Shown: positions 46,546 to 56,006, numbered from the stretch's first letter. The stretch: 64,000 bases of DNA from [Eubacterium] eligens ATCC 27750 (GCF_000146185.1 NC_012778.1:1185001-1249000); one strand, 5' to 3'. The notes: generated by a model not told the origin, from the sequence alone. Made by a program: numbers and translations.

Positions 46546-47922
46546 ATGAAATTATGGGGTGGACGATTCACCAAAGAAACTAATGAGCTTGTCAACAACT
46601 TCAACGCATCAATTTCATTTGACCAGAAGTTCTATAAGCAGGATATTGAAGGAAGTATTGCACATGCTACTATGCTCGGCAAGCAGGGAATTATTCCTGA
46701 AAGCGAAAGTGAGCAGATTGTAGAAGGTCTTAAGGGAATTCTTGCTGATATTGAATCAGGAAAGCTTGAAATCACTGATGAATACGAGGATATCCATACA
46801 TTTATGGAGGCTACTCTTATTGAGAGAATCGGTGATGCCGGAAAGAGACTTCACACAGGACGAAGCAGAAATGACCAGGTTGCTCTTGATATGAGACTTT
46901 TCACAAGACAGGAAGTTCTTAATACTGATGCTGAGCTTAAAGAGCTTATGGCTGTTATCTTAAGAATCATGAAAGAAAATACACATACATTTATGCCTGG
47001 TTTTACTCATCTTCAGAAGGCACAGCCTGTTACTGTTGCTCATCATTTCGGTGCATATTTCGAAATGTTCAAGCGCGACAGAAGCAGACTTCACGATATA
47101 TATGAAAGAATGAATTACTGCCCTCTTGGTGCAGGCGCACTTGCAGGAACAACTTATCCATTAGACAGAGAACTTACTGCTTCTCTTCTTGGTTTCTACG
47201 GCCCAACACTCAACAGTATGGATTCTGTTTCTGACAGAGATTATCTTATTGAATTCTTATCTGCATTATCAACTATCATGATGCATTTAAGCCGTTTCTC
47301 TGAGGAAATATGCATCTGGAATTCTAATGAATACAGATTCATAGAACTTGATGACGCTTTCAGTACAGGAAGCTCTATTATGCCTCAGAAGAAGAACCCT
47401 GATATTGCAGAGCTTGTAAGAGGTAAGACAGGCAGAGTATATGGTGCTCTTATAAGTCTCCTTACAACAATGAAGGGTATTCCTCTTGCTTACAATAAAG
47501 ATATGCAGGAAGATAAGGAATTATCATTTGACGCATTTGACACAGCTAAAGGTTGCATCAGCCTTTTCAAGGGCATGATTGATACTATGAAATTCAACAA
47601 CAAGAGAATGGAAGCTTCAGCAAAGAACGGCTTCACTAATGCTACTGATGCTGCTGACTATCTTGTTAAGAAGGGGGTTCCTTTCAGAGAAGCCCACGGT
47701 ATTGTCGGTCAGCTTGTTCTTATGTGCATTGAGAAGAATATCGCACTTGATGACCTTTCACTTGACGAATACAAGGCTGTAAGCCCTGTATTTGATGAAG
47801 ATATCTACGAGGCAATCAGCCTTCAGACTTGTGTAGATAAGAGACTTACTCTTGGAGCTCCTGGTCCAGAGGTTATGAATAAGGTTATTGCTATTTATGA
47901 TAAATATATGGAAGAGAATTAA
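46546..47922 (+). CDS. argH: Argininosuccinate lyase
   Basis: 458 residues, the usual length. It begins LWGGRFTKETNELV and has TGRSRNDQVA near 105. The catalytic-loop signature GSSIMPQKKNPD is near 280. It splits argininosuccinate into arginine and fumarate. The ribosome binding site AAGGAGG (46531-46537) lies inside the end of the YfhO gene, and the two genes abut. No argG is nearby. A long palindrome follows 8 bases after the stop. Confidence 0.97.
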   Translation: MKLWGGRFTKETNELVNNFNASISFDQKFYKQDIEGSIAHATMLGKQGIIPESESEQIVEGLKGILADIESGKLEITDEYEDIHTFMEATLIERIGDAGKRLHTGRSRNDQVALDMRLFTRQEVLNTDAELKELMAVILRIMKENTHTFMPGFTHLQKAQPVTVAHHFGAYFEMFKRDRSRLHDIYERMNYCPLGAGALAGTTYPLDRELTASLLGFYGPTLNSMDSVSDRDYLIEFLSALSTIMMHLSRFSEEICIWNSNEYRFIELDDAFSTGSSIMPQKKNPDIAELVRGKTGRVYGALISLLTTMKGIPLAYNKDMQEDKELSFDAFDTAKGCISLFKGMIDTMKFNNKRMEASAKNGFTNATDAADYLVKKGVPFREAHGIVGQLVLMCIEKNIALDDLSLDEYKAVSPVFDEDIYEAISLQTCVDKRLTLGAPGPEVMNKVIAIYDKYMEEN

Positions 47923-47929
47923 ATAGTAT

Positions 47930-48031
47930 TTCGGGGTCGTACAGTCTGTGAGTCAAGCATTAGTGCCAACTTTAGGTAAGCTTACATGCCGTTGTCCCTA
48001 ACGCTTAACTCACAGACACTACCACCGCGAA
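47930..48031. repeat. 102-bp imperfect palindrome downstream of argH
   Basis: GTCTGTGAGTCAAGCATTAG (47944-47963) pairs with 47998-48017 at 18 of 20 positions. The pairing continues outward imperfectly to 47930 and 48031. The loop contains the palindrome GTAAGCTTAC. There is no T-run, so it is not a typical terminator. The stretch 48032-48223 holds only a leftward terminator and AT-rich sequence. Confidence 0.75.
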
Positions 48032-48067
48032 GTACCGATTTTGATTCATGCCATATGTCTCCAGTAT

Positions 48068-48094
48068 AAAAAAAGGTATGGATAATCCCATACC
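48068..48094 (-). terminator. Terminator of the topoisomerase operon
   Basis: GGTATGG (48075-48081) pairs with CCATACC (48088-48094); seven T follow on the minus strand. It lies about 355 bases after the topoisomerase A stop, so the giant hairpin at 48224-48431 would be part of that 3' untranslated region. Confidence 0.8.
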
Positions 48095-48223
48095 ATATTC
48101 TGACTAACAAAGTGACCTCGCTGGTCAAATTATTCTTTCAAATGTAGTCTCGCCAACCCAAAAACAATTTAACTAACTATCCATTTATATTTTAGAAAAA
48201 TATACTTTTTTAAGGGTGGTCAT

Positions 48224-48431
48224 GTCGAAGAAGTGCTTCACACCATCACAACTAAATTGTAAGCTATCCGTGTGGGTGTTATGCCGCCATATACAAAAGT
48301 TCGGTGCTGGAAATCTCGTTCAAGCGAAGCGCGTTTGATTTCCAGCACCGTTATAAACTCTGTATATGGCGGCATTTACAGCCACTAGGACCGCTTACCT
48401 TAGTTGTGATGGTGTGAAGCACTTCTTCGAC
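48224..48431. repeat. 208-bp giant hairpin (nested inverted repeats)
   Basis: Perfect 32-base arms (48224-48255 and 48400-48431) enclose imperfectly paired segments. Inside these are perfect 15-base arms (ATGCCGCCATATACA, 48281-48295, with 48361-48375) and perfect 14-base arms (CGGTGCTGGAAATC, 48302-48315, with 48337-48350). The terminal loop is 21 bases. Most of the element is therefore paired with itself. It ends 18 bases from the topoisomerase A stop and shows no ribosome binding site or plausible gene. Confidence 0.9.
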
Positions 48432-48449
48432 TCTCCAACCGTTAAACAA

Positions 48450-50759
48450 CTATACTCTTATCTTAGTCCCCTTAGTATCCCTGTGTGCCGTCTTCATCTT
48501 GGCAAAGCTGATACTCTTGCCCTTATATTCCATTGTGAACTCGTCACCTTCTGTAAGCAGGAATACATCTTCTATATAATCATCTTTTGAAAGCTTGATT
48601 CCTCTTACGCCAACAGCACTCTTCTTCTTCATTGGAATATCTGTTAATGGGAACTTTAAGAACACTCCATTTTCTGTCTGTACAATTACATTCTGGTTGC
48701 TCTCGACAACCTCTTCTTCCTTGATTTCTCCATCAAGTGAGAACTTTGAATAAATCTCTACTCTTGCGTCTGTTGAATACATTCCGATAAGTTTATCGTC
48801 ATCTGCTAATTTTGTACATGCAACTGTACGCTTTGCAACCTGGAATTCTTCGCTGTCTACAAGCTTCATCATTCCCTGTCTTGTAACAAAAAGCATTTTC
48901 TGATTCTTAAGTCGTTCAAATGGAGTAATGTACACAATTATCTCCTTAGAACTGTCATAGTTACACAGATTATCAATCGGTGTGCCTTTATCTCTGAACT
49001 TAGTGAATGGCAGATCCTTTATCTTTAACTGGTGCAGATCTCCCGTATCAGTAAATATGCAGATTTTATCTGTGTTCATTACCGGAATGACATATTTGTT
49101 CTCATTAAATACAGCATCTTTATTTCTCTCAAATGCAGCCATATCAATGGTTCTTGCATATCCGAATCTGTCCATAATAAACATAACTTCCATCTCTGGA
49201 ATCTTCTTTTCCTCAAATACAGCAGCTTCTCCGTCTTCAATTACAGTTCTTCTTTCAACACCATATTCCTTTTTAATATTAAGAAGGTCAGCCTTGATAA
49301 CCTTAGCCATCTCTTTTCTGCTGCCAAGTATCTTTTCATACTTCTCAATCTTCTTGACACATTCATCATATTCTTTCTGAAGATTAAGAATTTCAAGGCC
49401 AATCAGCTTGTACAGACGCATTTCCAATATTGCGCCAGCCTGTCTTTCTGTGAAATCAAGACCTGCAGCCTGCTTTTTTGACTGCTCTGACTTAAACTTG
49501 ATTCCCTCAACATTACCATTAACAAGGCAGTCCTTAGCCATCTTAAGATTAGCACTGCCTCGTAATATCTCGATAATAAGGTCAATAATATCACATGCTC
49601 TTATAAGACCTTCCTTAATCTCCCTGTTAGCCTTCTCCTTTTCAAGAAGTGTTGTGTACTTTCTTGTAGCAAGCTCATACTGGAAATTAATGTGGTGTTT
49701 TATTATATCCTTAATACCTAAGGTCTCAGGTCTTCCATCAACGATAGCCAGCATATTTACGCCAAATGTATCTTCCAACTTGGTCTTCTTGTAAAGAAGA
49801 TTTTCAAGATTCTTGACATCAGCGTTCTTCTTAAGTTCAAGGACAATTCTTATTCCTTCCTTAGAAGATTCATTGGAAATGTCGACAATATCGGTAGTTT
49901 TCTTAGTCTCTATAAGGCTTACAACATCAGATATAAATTTACCTATGTTAGCACCAATCATTGTATATGGAATCTCTGTAATAACAAGCTTGTCCTTCTC
50001 AGAACGGTTCTTGGCAGGCTCGAATATGACCTTGCCTCTTAACTTAATCTTACCTGTTCCAGTCTCATATATTGCACCAAGCTCGCTTTTATTAATTACA
50101 ATTCCGCCTGTAGGAAAATCCGGTCCAGGGCAGAGCTGCATAAGCTCGTCTGTTGTGATATCCTCATTATCCATATATGCACATACTGCATCAACAACCT
50201 CTGAAAGATTGTGTGGAGGGATATTAGTTGTCATACCAACCGCAATACCATCTGCACCATTTACAAGCAGATTAGGTACTCTTACAGGAAGAACCTCAGG
50301 CTCTTTTTCTGTCTCATCAAAGTTAGGCACGAAATCCACAACATTTTTATCAAGGTCAGCAAGATATACGTCCTGTGTGAACTTTTTTAACTTAGCTTCT
50401 GTATATCGCATAGCGGCAGCTCCGTCACCTTCGATAGAACCGAAGTTTCCGTGTCCGTCAACAAGAGCCATACCCTTCTTAAAATCCTGTGAAAGTACAA
50501 CGAGTGTCTCATATATTGAACTGTCACCATGTGGATGGTATTTACCCATTGTATCACCAACGATACGTGCAGACTTTCTGTGAGGCTTGTCGTAATTAAG
50601 CCCCAACCGGTCCATGGCATACAGCACTCTTCTCTGTACCGGCTTTAAACCGTCTCTTACATCAGGAAGTGCTCTTGCTGTAATAACACTCATGGAATAA
50701 TCTATATAGGACTTCTGCATAACCTCAGAATACTCAGTCCTTATAATCTTCTCAGCCAT
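48450..50759 (-). CDS. Type IIA topoisomerase subunit A (ParC/GyrA)
   Basis: 769 residues. The catalytic Tyr119 lies in AAAMRYTEAK, and the quinolone-determining region reads GDTMGKYHPHGDSSIYE with Ser80 and Glu84, the susceptible residues. The C-terminal beta-pinwheel is present, but I see no GyrA box (QRRGGKG), and the subunit is shorter than usual GyrA. That favours a topoisomerase IV-like enzyme that unlinks chromosomes. The gene is 18 bases downstream of its B-subunit partner, away from the dnaA region. The GyrA label remains possible. Confidence 0.85.
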   Translation of the reverse strand: MAEKIIRTEYSEVMQKSYIDYSMSVITARALPDVRDGLKPVQRRVLYAMDRLGLNYDKPHRKSARIVGDTMGKYHPHGDSSIYETLVVLSQDFKKGMALVDGHGNFGSIEGDGAAAMRYTEAKLKKFTQDVYLADLDKNVVDFVPNFDETEKEPEVLPVRVPNLLVNGADGIAVGMTTNIPPHNLSEVVDAVCAYMDNEDITTDELMQLCPGPDFPTGGIVINKSELGAIYETGTGKIKLRGKVIFEPAKNRSEKDKLVITEIPYTMIGANIGKFISDVVSLIETKKTTDIVDISNESSKEGIRIVLELKKNADVKNLENLLYKKTKLEDTFGVNMLAIVDGRPETLGIKDIIKHHINFQYELATRKYTTLLEKEKANREIKEGLIRACDIIDLIIEILRGSANLKMAKDCLVNGNVEGIKFKSEQSKKQAAGLDFTERQAGAILEMRLYKLIGLEILNLQKEYDECVKKIEKYEKILGSRKEMAKVIKADLLNIKKEYGVERRTVIEDGEAAVFEEKKIPEMEVMFIMDRFGYARTIDMAAFERNKDAVFNENKYVIPVMNTDKICIFTDTGDLHQLKIKDLPFTKFRDKGTPIDNLCNYDSSKEIIVYITPFERLKNQKMLFVTRQGMMKLVDSEEFQVAKRTVACTKLADDDKLIGMYSTDARVEIYSKFSLDGEIKEEEVVESNQNVIVQTENGVFLKFPLTDIPMKKKSAVGVRGIKLSKDDYIEDVFLLTEGDEFTMEYKGKSISFAKMKTAHRDTKGTKIRV

Positions 50760-50777
50760 TTTCTACTCCTTTAGCTT

Positions 50778-52694
50778 TTACGCATCAATCTCAGCTTCAT
50801 TAGCATGCGTATATATAAATTCTCTTCTAGGTGGTACATCTGTACCCATAAGCATTGCTGTAACCTCAGTTGCAAGCCTTGCGTCCTCAATCTCAACCTG
50901 CTTTAAAATTCTTGTTTCAGGATTAAGAGTTGTCTCCCATAGCTGGTCAGGATCCATCTCTCCAAGACCTTTGTATCTCTGAAGTGTAAATGTTCCTGAC
51001 GTATGCTTCTTTCTGTAATCCTCAAGTGCCTTGTCATCATATAGATATTCACCCTCGCCCTTCTTAGGAACAACCTTGTAAAGAGGTGGTGTAGCAATAT
51101 ATACATGTCCCTGATTAATAAGCTCAGGCATGAATCTGTAGAAAAATGTAAGAAGCAGTGTATCAATATGTGCTCCATCCACATCGGCATCAGTCATGAT
51201 AATAATCTTATTATATCTTAATCTGCTAATATCAAAGTCATTACCGTAGCCCTCTAAGAATCCACAGTTGAATGAATTAATCATTGTCTTAATCTCGGCA
51301 TTGGCAAGTACCTTATCAATACTTGCCTTTTCAACATTAAGAATCTTACCTCTGATTGGAAGAATTGCCTGAGTTCTTCTGTTTCTTGCAGTCTTTGCTG
51401 AACCTCCGGCTGAATCTCCCTCTACAATGAATACCTCACATTCCTCCGGATTCTTACTCTCACAATTAGCAAGCTTTCCGTTGCTGTCTATAGAGAACTT
51501 CTGCTTTGTAAGCATATTTGTCTTGGCCTTTTCTTCTGCTTTTCTTATCTTCGCAGATTTTTCAGCGCATGCAATTACAGCGTTAAGATCGTCCAAATGT
51601 CTGTCGAAATAAAGCTGTACCTCGTCACCTGTTACATTTGCAACAACTGTACCAGCATCCGGATTATCAAGCTTGGTCTTGGTCTGTCCCTCAAATCTTG
51701 GCGCAGGATGCTTAACTGCAACAACTGCAGTCATACCATTTCTTACATCAAGACCTGTAAAATTCGCATCCTTATCCTTTAAGATGCCAAGTTCTCTCGC
51801 ATACTGGTTGATAATCATTGTAAACTTGGTCTTAAAGCCTGTAATATGCGTTCCACCCTCCTGAGTGTATATGTTATTACAGAAGCCAAGAATATTTTCC
51901 TCAAATTCATTAACAAACTGAAATGCTACTTCAACCTCAATATCTTCCTGCTTCTTCTTAAAGTAGACGATATCGCATACTGTCTCTTTGCCATTGTTAA
52001 GGTCTTTGATATATGCCTTAAGTCCGTCAGGCTCATGGAAAGTTTCCTTATCCTCGCTGCCCTTTCTCTTATCTTCAAACTCAATTGTAAGCCCCGGATT
52101 AAGATATGCAGTCTCATGAAGCCTGCTCTTTATCGAGTCTGCTTTGAATCTTGTCTTTTCAAATATTTCTCCATCAGGAAGAAATGTAACAGTTGTACCA
52201 GTATCATTTTTTCTGCATGTACCAATCTTTTCAAGCGGCGCTGTTGCTTTTCCACGCTCGTATCTTTGCTTGTACACTCCACCGTCAACTCTTATCTCAA
52301 CCTCAAGCCATACAGAAAGTGCATTAACAACAGACGCACCAACTCCATGAAGTCCTCCTGATATCTTATATCCGCCATCTCCGAACTTACCGCCTGCATG
52401 AAGTACTGTAAATACAACCTCAACCGCAGGTATTCCGGCTTTAGGGTGTATTCCTATAGGAATGCCTCGTCCATTATCCTTGATAGTTGCTGTTCCATCA
52501 TCATTAAGAGTTACATTTATCTGTGTACAAAAACCTGCTAGATGCTCATCCACTGAATTATCCGCAATCTCATATATAAGATGATTAAGTCCCTTAGTTC
52601 CAACACTTCCAATATACATACCCGGTCTCATTCTTACCGCTTCAAGACCTTCCAGTATTGATATACTGTTAGCATCATATTTATTAGCTGCCAT
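50778..52694 (-). CDS. Type IIA topoisomerase subunit B (ParE/GyrB)
   Basis: 638 residues. The GHKL ATPase domain shows EIADNSVDE, IKDNGRGIPIG and GGLHGVGASVVNALS. The TOPRIM domain shows VEGDSAGGSAKTARNR, the PIRGKILNVEKA segment and MTDADVDGAHI. It works with subunit A to pass DNA duplexes through one another using ATP. The gene is tightly packed in a run with maf, rlmH and a parvulin (17 bases after the parvulin gene). Confidence 0.9.
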   Translation of the reverse strand: MAANKYDANSISILEGLEAVRMRPGMYIGSVGTKGLNHLIYEIADNSVDEHLAGFCTQINVTLNDDGTATIKDNGRGIPIGIHPKAGIPAVEVVFTVLHAGGKFGDGGYKISGGLHGVGASVVNALSVWLEVEIRVDGGVYKQRYERGKATAPLEKIGTCRKNDTGTTVTFLPDGEIFEKTRFKADSIKSRLHETAYLNPGLTIEFEDKRKGSEDKETFHEPDGLKAYIKDLNNGKETVCDIVYFKKKQEDIEVEVAFQFVNEFEENILGFCNNIYTQEGGTHITGFKTKFTMIINQYARELGILKDKDANFTGLDVRNGMTAVVAVKHPAPRFEGQTKTKLDNPDAGTVVANVTGDEVQLYFDRHLDDLNAVIACAEKSAKIRKAEEKAKTNMLTKQKFSIDSNGKLANCESKNPEECEVFIVEGDSAGGSAKTARNRRTQAILPIRGKILNVEKASIDKVLANAEIKTMINSFNCGFLEGYGNDFDISRLRYNKIIIMTDADVDGAHIDTLLLTFFYRFMPELINQGHVYIATPPLYKVVPKKGEGEYLYDDKALEDYRKKHTSGTFTLQRYKGLGEMDPDQLWETTLNPETRILKQVEIEDARLATEVTAMLMGTDVPPRREFIYTHANEAEIDA

Positions 52695-52711
52695 TATTAA
52701 TTACGCTCCTC

Positions 52712-53710
52712 TTACTTTCCAAAATATGTGTTAAAAATATCTTCAAAGCAGCTATCTAATGTGTAACCATCTCTGATACTTAATTTTTTCCACGCATTGT
52801 TATTAAATTCCATATAAAGACCGGCTTCATATTTTTCGAAATCAGCATTAAACTTCTCTAACTTTCTTTTTTCAAGAATAGCCGTCTTATTAACCTCTGT
52901 CTTAGCTTTATCATTATCTGATGTACATCTGATAATATAATATCTGCCCTCTGCTTTAACAACCTTACTCATTTCACCTGTTGCTAAATCAAAAGCTGCT
53001 TTTTCAAATGTGCTGTCCATTTCACCACGCTTTAACTCATACTCATATTCGCCATCTGCATTACATTCTTTTGCAACTGCAAAAAATGAACTTCCTGAAT
53101 TAACAAGATTATATGCTTTATTAATCTCTTCCTCAGAATCTGAAACAATATACTGAATATCAATAACTCTAGCTTCATCAGCACTTACTTCTATATCCAT
53201 TTCAGAAGTTATATCTGAATATAATTTTTTTGCAATTGCAAATTCTGTGAACATATCACTAAGTTTTTTCTTAGTAATCCCAGTATTACTAATCTGCGTT
53301 TCAGAAAGACCATTATAATATGCATCAACAGCCTTGCTAACTGAATCCTTCTCATCTCTTCCAAGGACTACTCCCTTTTCTTTTGCCTTTGCATTCATTG
53401 CCTTGACACGCATAAGCTTACTCTTTATCTGATCTTTTATATAACTTTCGAAATCTGCATCACCAACATTTTCTTTCCAGATACTGCTGCCAAACATTTC
53501 CTCATATTCTTTTTTTACATCTGACATAAGTATTTCTGCTTCACATGTATATGTCACTTTCTGACCTGTAGTTTTTATAAGCTCGTCATCCTTCATTCCC
53601 ATAGTAAAATATACTGGTTTTCCATTAAAAAACCTGATATATCCTGTTATAAGAAGCGCAACTACAAGAAATACTGCTATAATTACAATTGTTTTCTTTC
53701 TTCTTTTCAT
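52712..53710 (-). CDS. Membrane-anchored parvulin-type peptidyl-prolyl isomerase
   Basis: 332 residues. One N-terminal membrane segment (about 7-26) is followed by a SurA/PrsA-like helical region (about 55-170) and a parvulin-type domain. The latter is about residues 185-275, with VIDIQYIVSDSEEEINKAY and FDLATGEMSKVVKAEGRYYI. It probably helps exported proteins fold outside the membrane. There is no lipobox, unlike PrsA. It lies between rlmH and the topoisomerase genes with 16-17-base gaps, so it is co-transcribed. Confidence 0.85.
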   Translation of the reverse strand: MKRRKKTIVIIAVFLVVALLITGYIRFFNGKPVYFTMGMKDDELIKTTGQKVTYTCEAEILMSDVKKEYEEMFGSSIWKENVGDADFESYIKDQIKSKLMRVKAMNAKAKEKGVVLGRDEKDSVSKAVDAYYNGLSETQISNTGITKKKLSDMFTEFAIAKKLYSDITSEMDIEVSADEARVIDIQYIVSDSEEEINKAYNLVNSGSSFFAVAKECNADGEYEYELKRGEMDSTFEKAAFDLATGEMSKVVKAEGRYYIIRCTSDNDKAKTEVNKTAILEKRKLEKFNADFEKYEAGLYMEFNNNAWKKLSIRDGYTLDSCFEDIFNTYFGK

Positions 53711-53726
53711 AATCCATCCTCTTTAA

Positions 53727-54206
53727 CTACTTGTGATATGGCTCATTCTTCATAATCCTGTAAGCCCTGTATATCTGTTCCAAAAGAATAACTCTCATAA
53801 GCTGATGTGGAAATGTCATTTTTGAAAAACTCAGCTTATAATCTGCCCTTTTTAGGACTGCATCTGCCAGTCCCAAAGAGCCTCCTATTACAAATGTTAT
53901 GTTGCTTGTTCCGTCTATTCCAAGTCTGTCAATCTTTTCTGATAGTTCAACAGAATCAAGCATTTTTCCTTCTATTGCAAGTGCGCATACATAAGCATCA
54001 TCTTTAATGGCAGAAAGGATTCTCTCCCCTTCCTTGTTCTTAATCTGCTCGTTGACAACATCACTTGCATTATCCGGTGTTTTCTCATCAGGCAGCTCTA
54101 CAATATCGAGCTTACAATATCTTGAAAGTCTCTTGGAATACTCATCTACCGCCTGGGTATAAAATTTTTCTTTAATCTTACCTACACATACAACCGTAAT
54201 ACGCAT
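53727..54206 (-). CDS. rlmH: 23S rRNA (pseudouridine1915-N3)-methyltransferase RlmH
   Basis: 159 residues, the exact family length. The SPOUT knot has [16 protein letters not shown] and the invariant C-terminus [20 protein letters not shown] through NEPYHK. It methylates the pseudouridine in helix 69 of 23S rRNA. The upstream gene stops 5 bases before its start. Confidence 0.97.
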   Translation of the reverse strand: MRITVVCVGKIKEKFYTQAVDEYSKRLSRYCKLDIVELPDEKTPDNASDVVNEQIKNKEGERILSAIKDDAYVCALAIEGKMLDSVELSEKIDRLGIDGTSNITFVIGGSLGLADAVLKRADYKLSFSKMTFPHQLMRVILLEQIYRAYRIMKNEPYHK

Positions 54207-54211
54207 ATGTA

Positions 54212-54475
54212 TTATCCTTCCACAAAGAAATATCCGCCATTATCAAGTTTGAATACTTCTAACTGCTCAAGAAGCTCATCATTACTTAATTCAGATACAT
54301 CCATTCCTTCATCATCCATAACTTCTCTTAACTCTTTAATATCCTTGCAGTATACTGCCATGCAATCCTCTAAGAATTCCTTTGCTTCGTCTAAATCATA
54401 TGCAACAGGCTCATCAAAAAGCTGTTTCTGGTCTCTTAAAAATACCTTTGCGCATTCATCAATATGCTTATCCAT
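54212..54475 (-). CDS. Small acidic protein, 87 residues, unknown function
   Basis: I do not recognise a named family. The protein is strongly acidic and mostly helical ([21 protein letters not shown]), ending in [18 protein letters not shown] precedes the ATG, and it sits between the HAD phosphatase and rlmH genes with gaps of 13 and 5 bases, which is good evidence that it is expressed. Confidence 0.75.
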   Translation of the reverse strand: MDKHIDECAKVFLRDQKQLFDEPVAYDLDEAKEFLEDCMAVYCKDIKELREVMDDEGMDVSELSNDELLEQLEVFKLDNGGYFFVEG

Positions 54476-54488
54476 AACTTAAGTCTCC

Positions 54489-55271
54489 TTATCTTATCTC
54501 CTTAAATTGTTCTCTTAATGTTCCTTCTACCCATCCTGTTATGAAACGCCCATGTTTCTTAACATCATCTACAGCTTTCTCCATAACATATGAGTAATAC
54601 ACATTGTCAAGCATTGCAATATCATTATAGTTATCACCAAATGCCATACATTCTTCAGGTTTTAGTCCAAAATACTGCTGAACCTGCTCAATTCCTCTTC
54701 CTTTATTAACATTAGTGTCCATAAGGTCTAAGTAAAGTTCTCCCGATACAAGTACTGAAGCCTTATCACTCCATTTGTTAATAAAATGCTCTTTAGAGTT
54801 CTTAATTCCTGTCATATCACATACAGCTATCTTTAATATATCCTCATCAATGTCTGTAAACTTATCGACTAATGTTGTATGGTAATTGACCACCTTGGTC
54901 ATTCTGTAATAATATTCTTCTGACTTAGGTTTAATATATGCCGTATGTTCTCCTGATACAAGCACCTCACAATTTGGCTGTTCAATTACATCCTCAATTA
55001 TCTCTAATGCAAGTTTCCGCTCCATTGGAGTCTTACCAATAGTTTTTCCCCTGTATTCTACAAGAGCACCATTCTCCGCAATATATGCAAGCCTATCACT
55101 GACAACTCCAAAAAGTCTCTTAAGACTCGTTATCTGCCTGCCACTAGCCGGTGCAAATATAACTCCATTATCAACAAGCTTATTAATATACTGTACCGCA
55201 GATTCATCAACACTCTGCGCTCCATTTAGAAGCAATGTCCCATCAAGGTCACTTGCTACGAATTTAACCAT
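54489..55271 (-). CDS. Cof-type HAD-IIB phosphatase
   Basis: 260 residues. HAD motif I is SDLDGTLL with Asp8 and Asp10. Motif II is near 43 (ASGRQITSLK), and the C-terminal MAFGDNYNDIAML is motif IV. The type IIB cap lies between them. Members dephosphorylate sugar phosphates, FMN or PLP with broad specificity; the substrate here is not evident. It is 11 bases downstream of maf. Confidence 0.92.
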   Translation of the reverse strand: MVKFVASDLDGTLLLNGAQSVDESAVQYINKLVDNGVIFAPASGRQITSLKRLFGVVSDRLAYIAENGALVEYRGKTIGKTPMERKLALEIIEDVIEQPNCEVLVSGEHTAYIKPKSEEYYYRMTKVVNYHTTLVDKFTDIDEDILKIAVCDMTGIKNSKEHFINKWSDKASVLVSGELYLDLMDTNVNKGRGIEQVQQYFGLKPEECMAFGDNYNDIAMLDNVYYSYVMEKAVDDVKKHGRFITGWVEGTLREQFKEIR

Positions 55272-55282
55272 ATATTTTCTCC

Positions 55283-55846
55283 TTAAAATACTTTAAGCTC
55301 ATGTACAAGTCTTGCTACAGGCAGACCGACAACATTATTATAGTCGCCTTCAATACCCTTAATGTATGCTGCAAATTTCCCCTGAATACCATATGCACCA
55401 GCCTTGTCCATAGGCTCTCCTGTATTTATGTAATCCCCGATTTCTTCATCCGTCATATCATATACCCATACATCAGTTTTTTCGTAAAAGCTTACATTCT
55501 TGTGTGCACTGCATATAGTTACTCCTGTATACACCTGATGAATCTCACCCTCTAAAGACTTAAGTATTCTGAATGCATCCTCTTCATCCTCCGGCTTGGT
55601 AAGAATCTCTCCCTTATGGTAAACAATAGTATCTGCACCTATGACGATTACAGAATCCTCTTTATCAGCATATTGCTCTAATACAGACTGTGCCTTAATA
55701 GCAGATAACTCTCTTACATAATCTTCAGGCTCCATCTCTTTAATATTCTCATCTGCATCACTTGTAACAACAGTAAAATCAAGTCCTACCTGACTCATTA
55801 ATTCTCTTCGTCTTGGTGAACCCGATGCAAGTATCAAACGTTTCAT
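55283..55846 (-). CDS. maf: Maf-family nucleotide pyrophosphatase
   Basis: 187 residues. The family signature LILASGSPRRRELM begins the protein, and VIGADTIVYHKGEIL carries the catalytic Asp; the QGKFAAYIKGIEGDYNNVVG motif follows. It hydrolyses non-canonical or pyrimidine nucleoside triphosphates and affects septum formation in Bacillus. It is the first gene of the seven-gene run that ends with the topoisomerase A gene; a promoter lies about 70 bases upstream. Confidence 0.95.
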   Translation of the reverse strand: MKRLILASGSPRRRELMSQVGLDFTVVTSDADENIKEMEPEDYVRELSAIKAQSVLEQYADKEDSVIVIGADTIVYHKGEILTKPEDEEDAFRILKSLEGEIHQVYTGVTICSAHKNVSFYEKTDVWVYDMTDEEIGDYINTGEPMDKAGAYGIQGKFAAYIKGIEGDYNNVVGLPVARLVHELKVF

Positions 55847-55914
55847 AAAACTTCCATCTCCTTGTTCTTCACTGTATTTTGTGTTCAGAGCCTATTTCGA
55901 CTCATACATATTGC

Positions 55915-55944
55915 ATTATAACATAAAAAAACAGCGTGCTTCAA
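55915..55944 (-). promoter_or_regulatory. Promoter of the maf to topoisomerase run
   Basis: TTGAAG (55939-55944) and TATAAT (55915-55920) with an 18-base spacer on the minus strand, close behind the terminator of the surface-protein gene. Confidence 0.65.
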
Positions 55945-55956
55945 TACCACTTCAAC

Positions 55957-55984
55957 AAAAAAGGCACAACATTACTGCTGTGCC
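55957..55984 (-). terminator. Terminator of the surface-protein gene
   Basis: GGCACA (55963-55968) pairs with TGTGCC (55979-55984); six T follow on the minus strand, 22 bases after the stop. Confidence 0.85.
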
Positions 55985-56006
55985 CCTCTGATATCATTAA
56001 CATTTA

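Noticed and set aside
48224..48431. Retron-type msr/msd RNA
   Set aside because: No reverse transcriptase gene is nearby, and the element is a single simple palindrome rather than two overlapping transcribed parts.
49813..50583. A 256-codon open frame antisense to the topoisomerase A gene
   Set aside because: It mirrors a well-supported gene, lacks a ribosome binding site and has Ser/Pro/Thr-rich composition typical of antisense frames.
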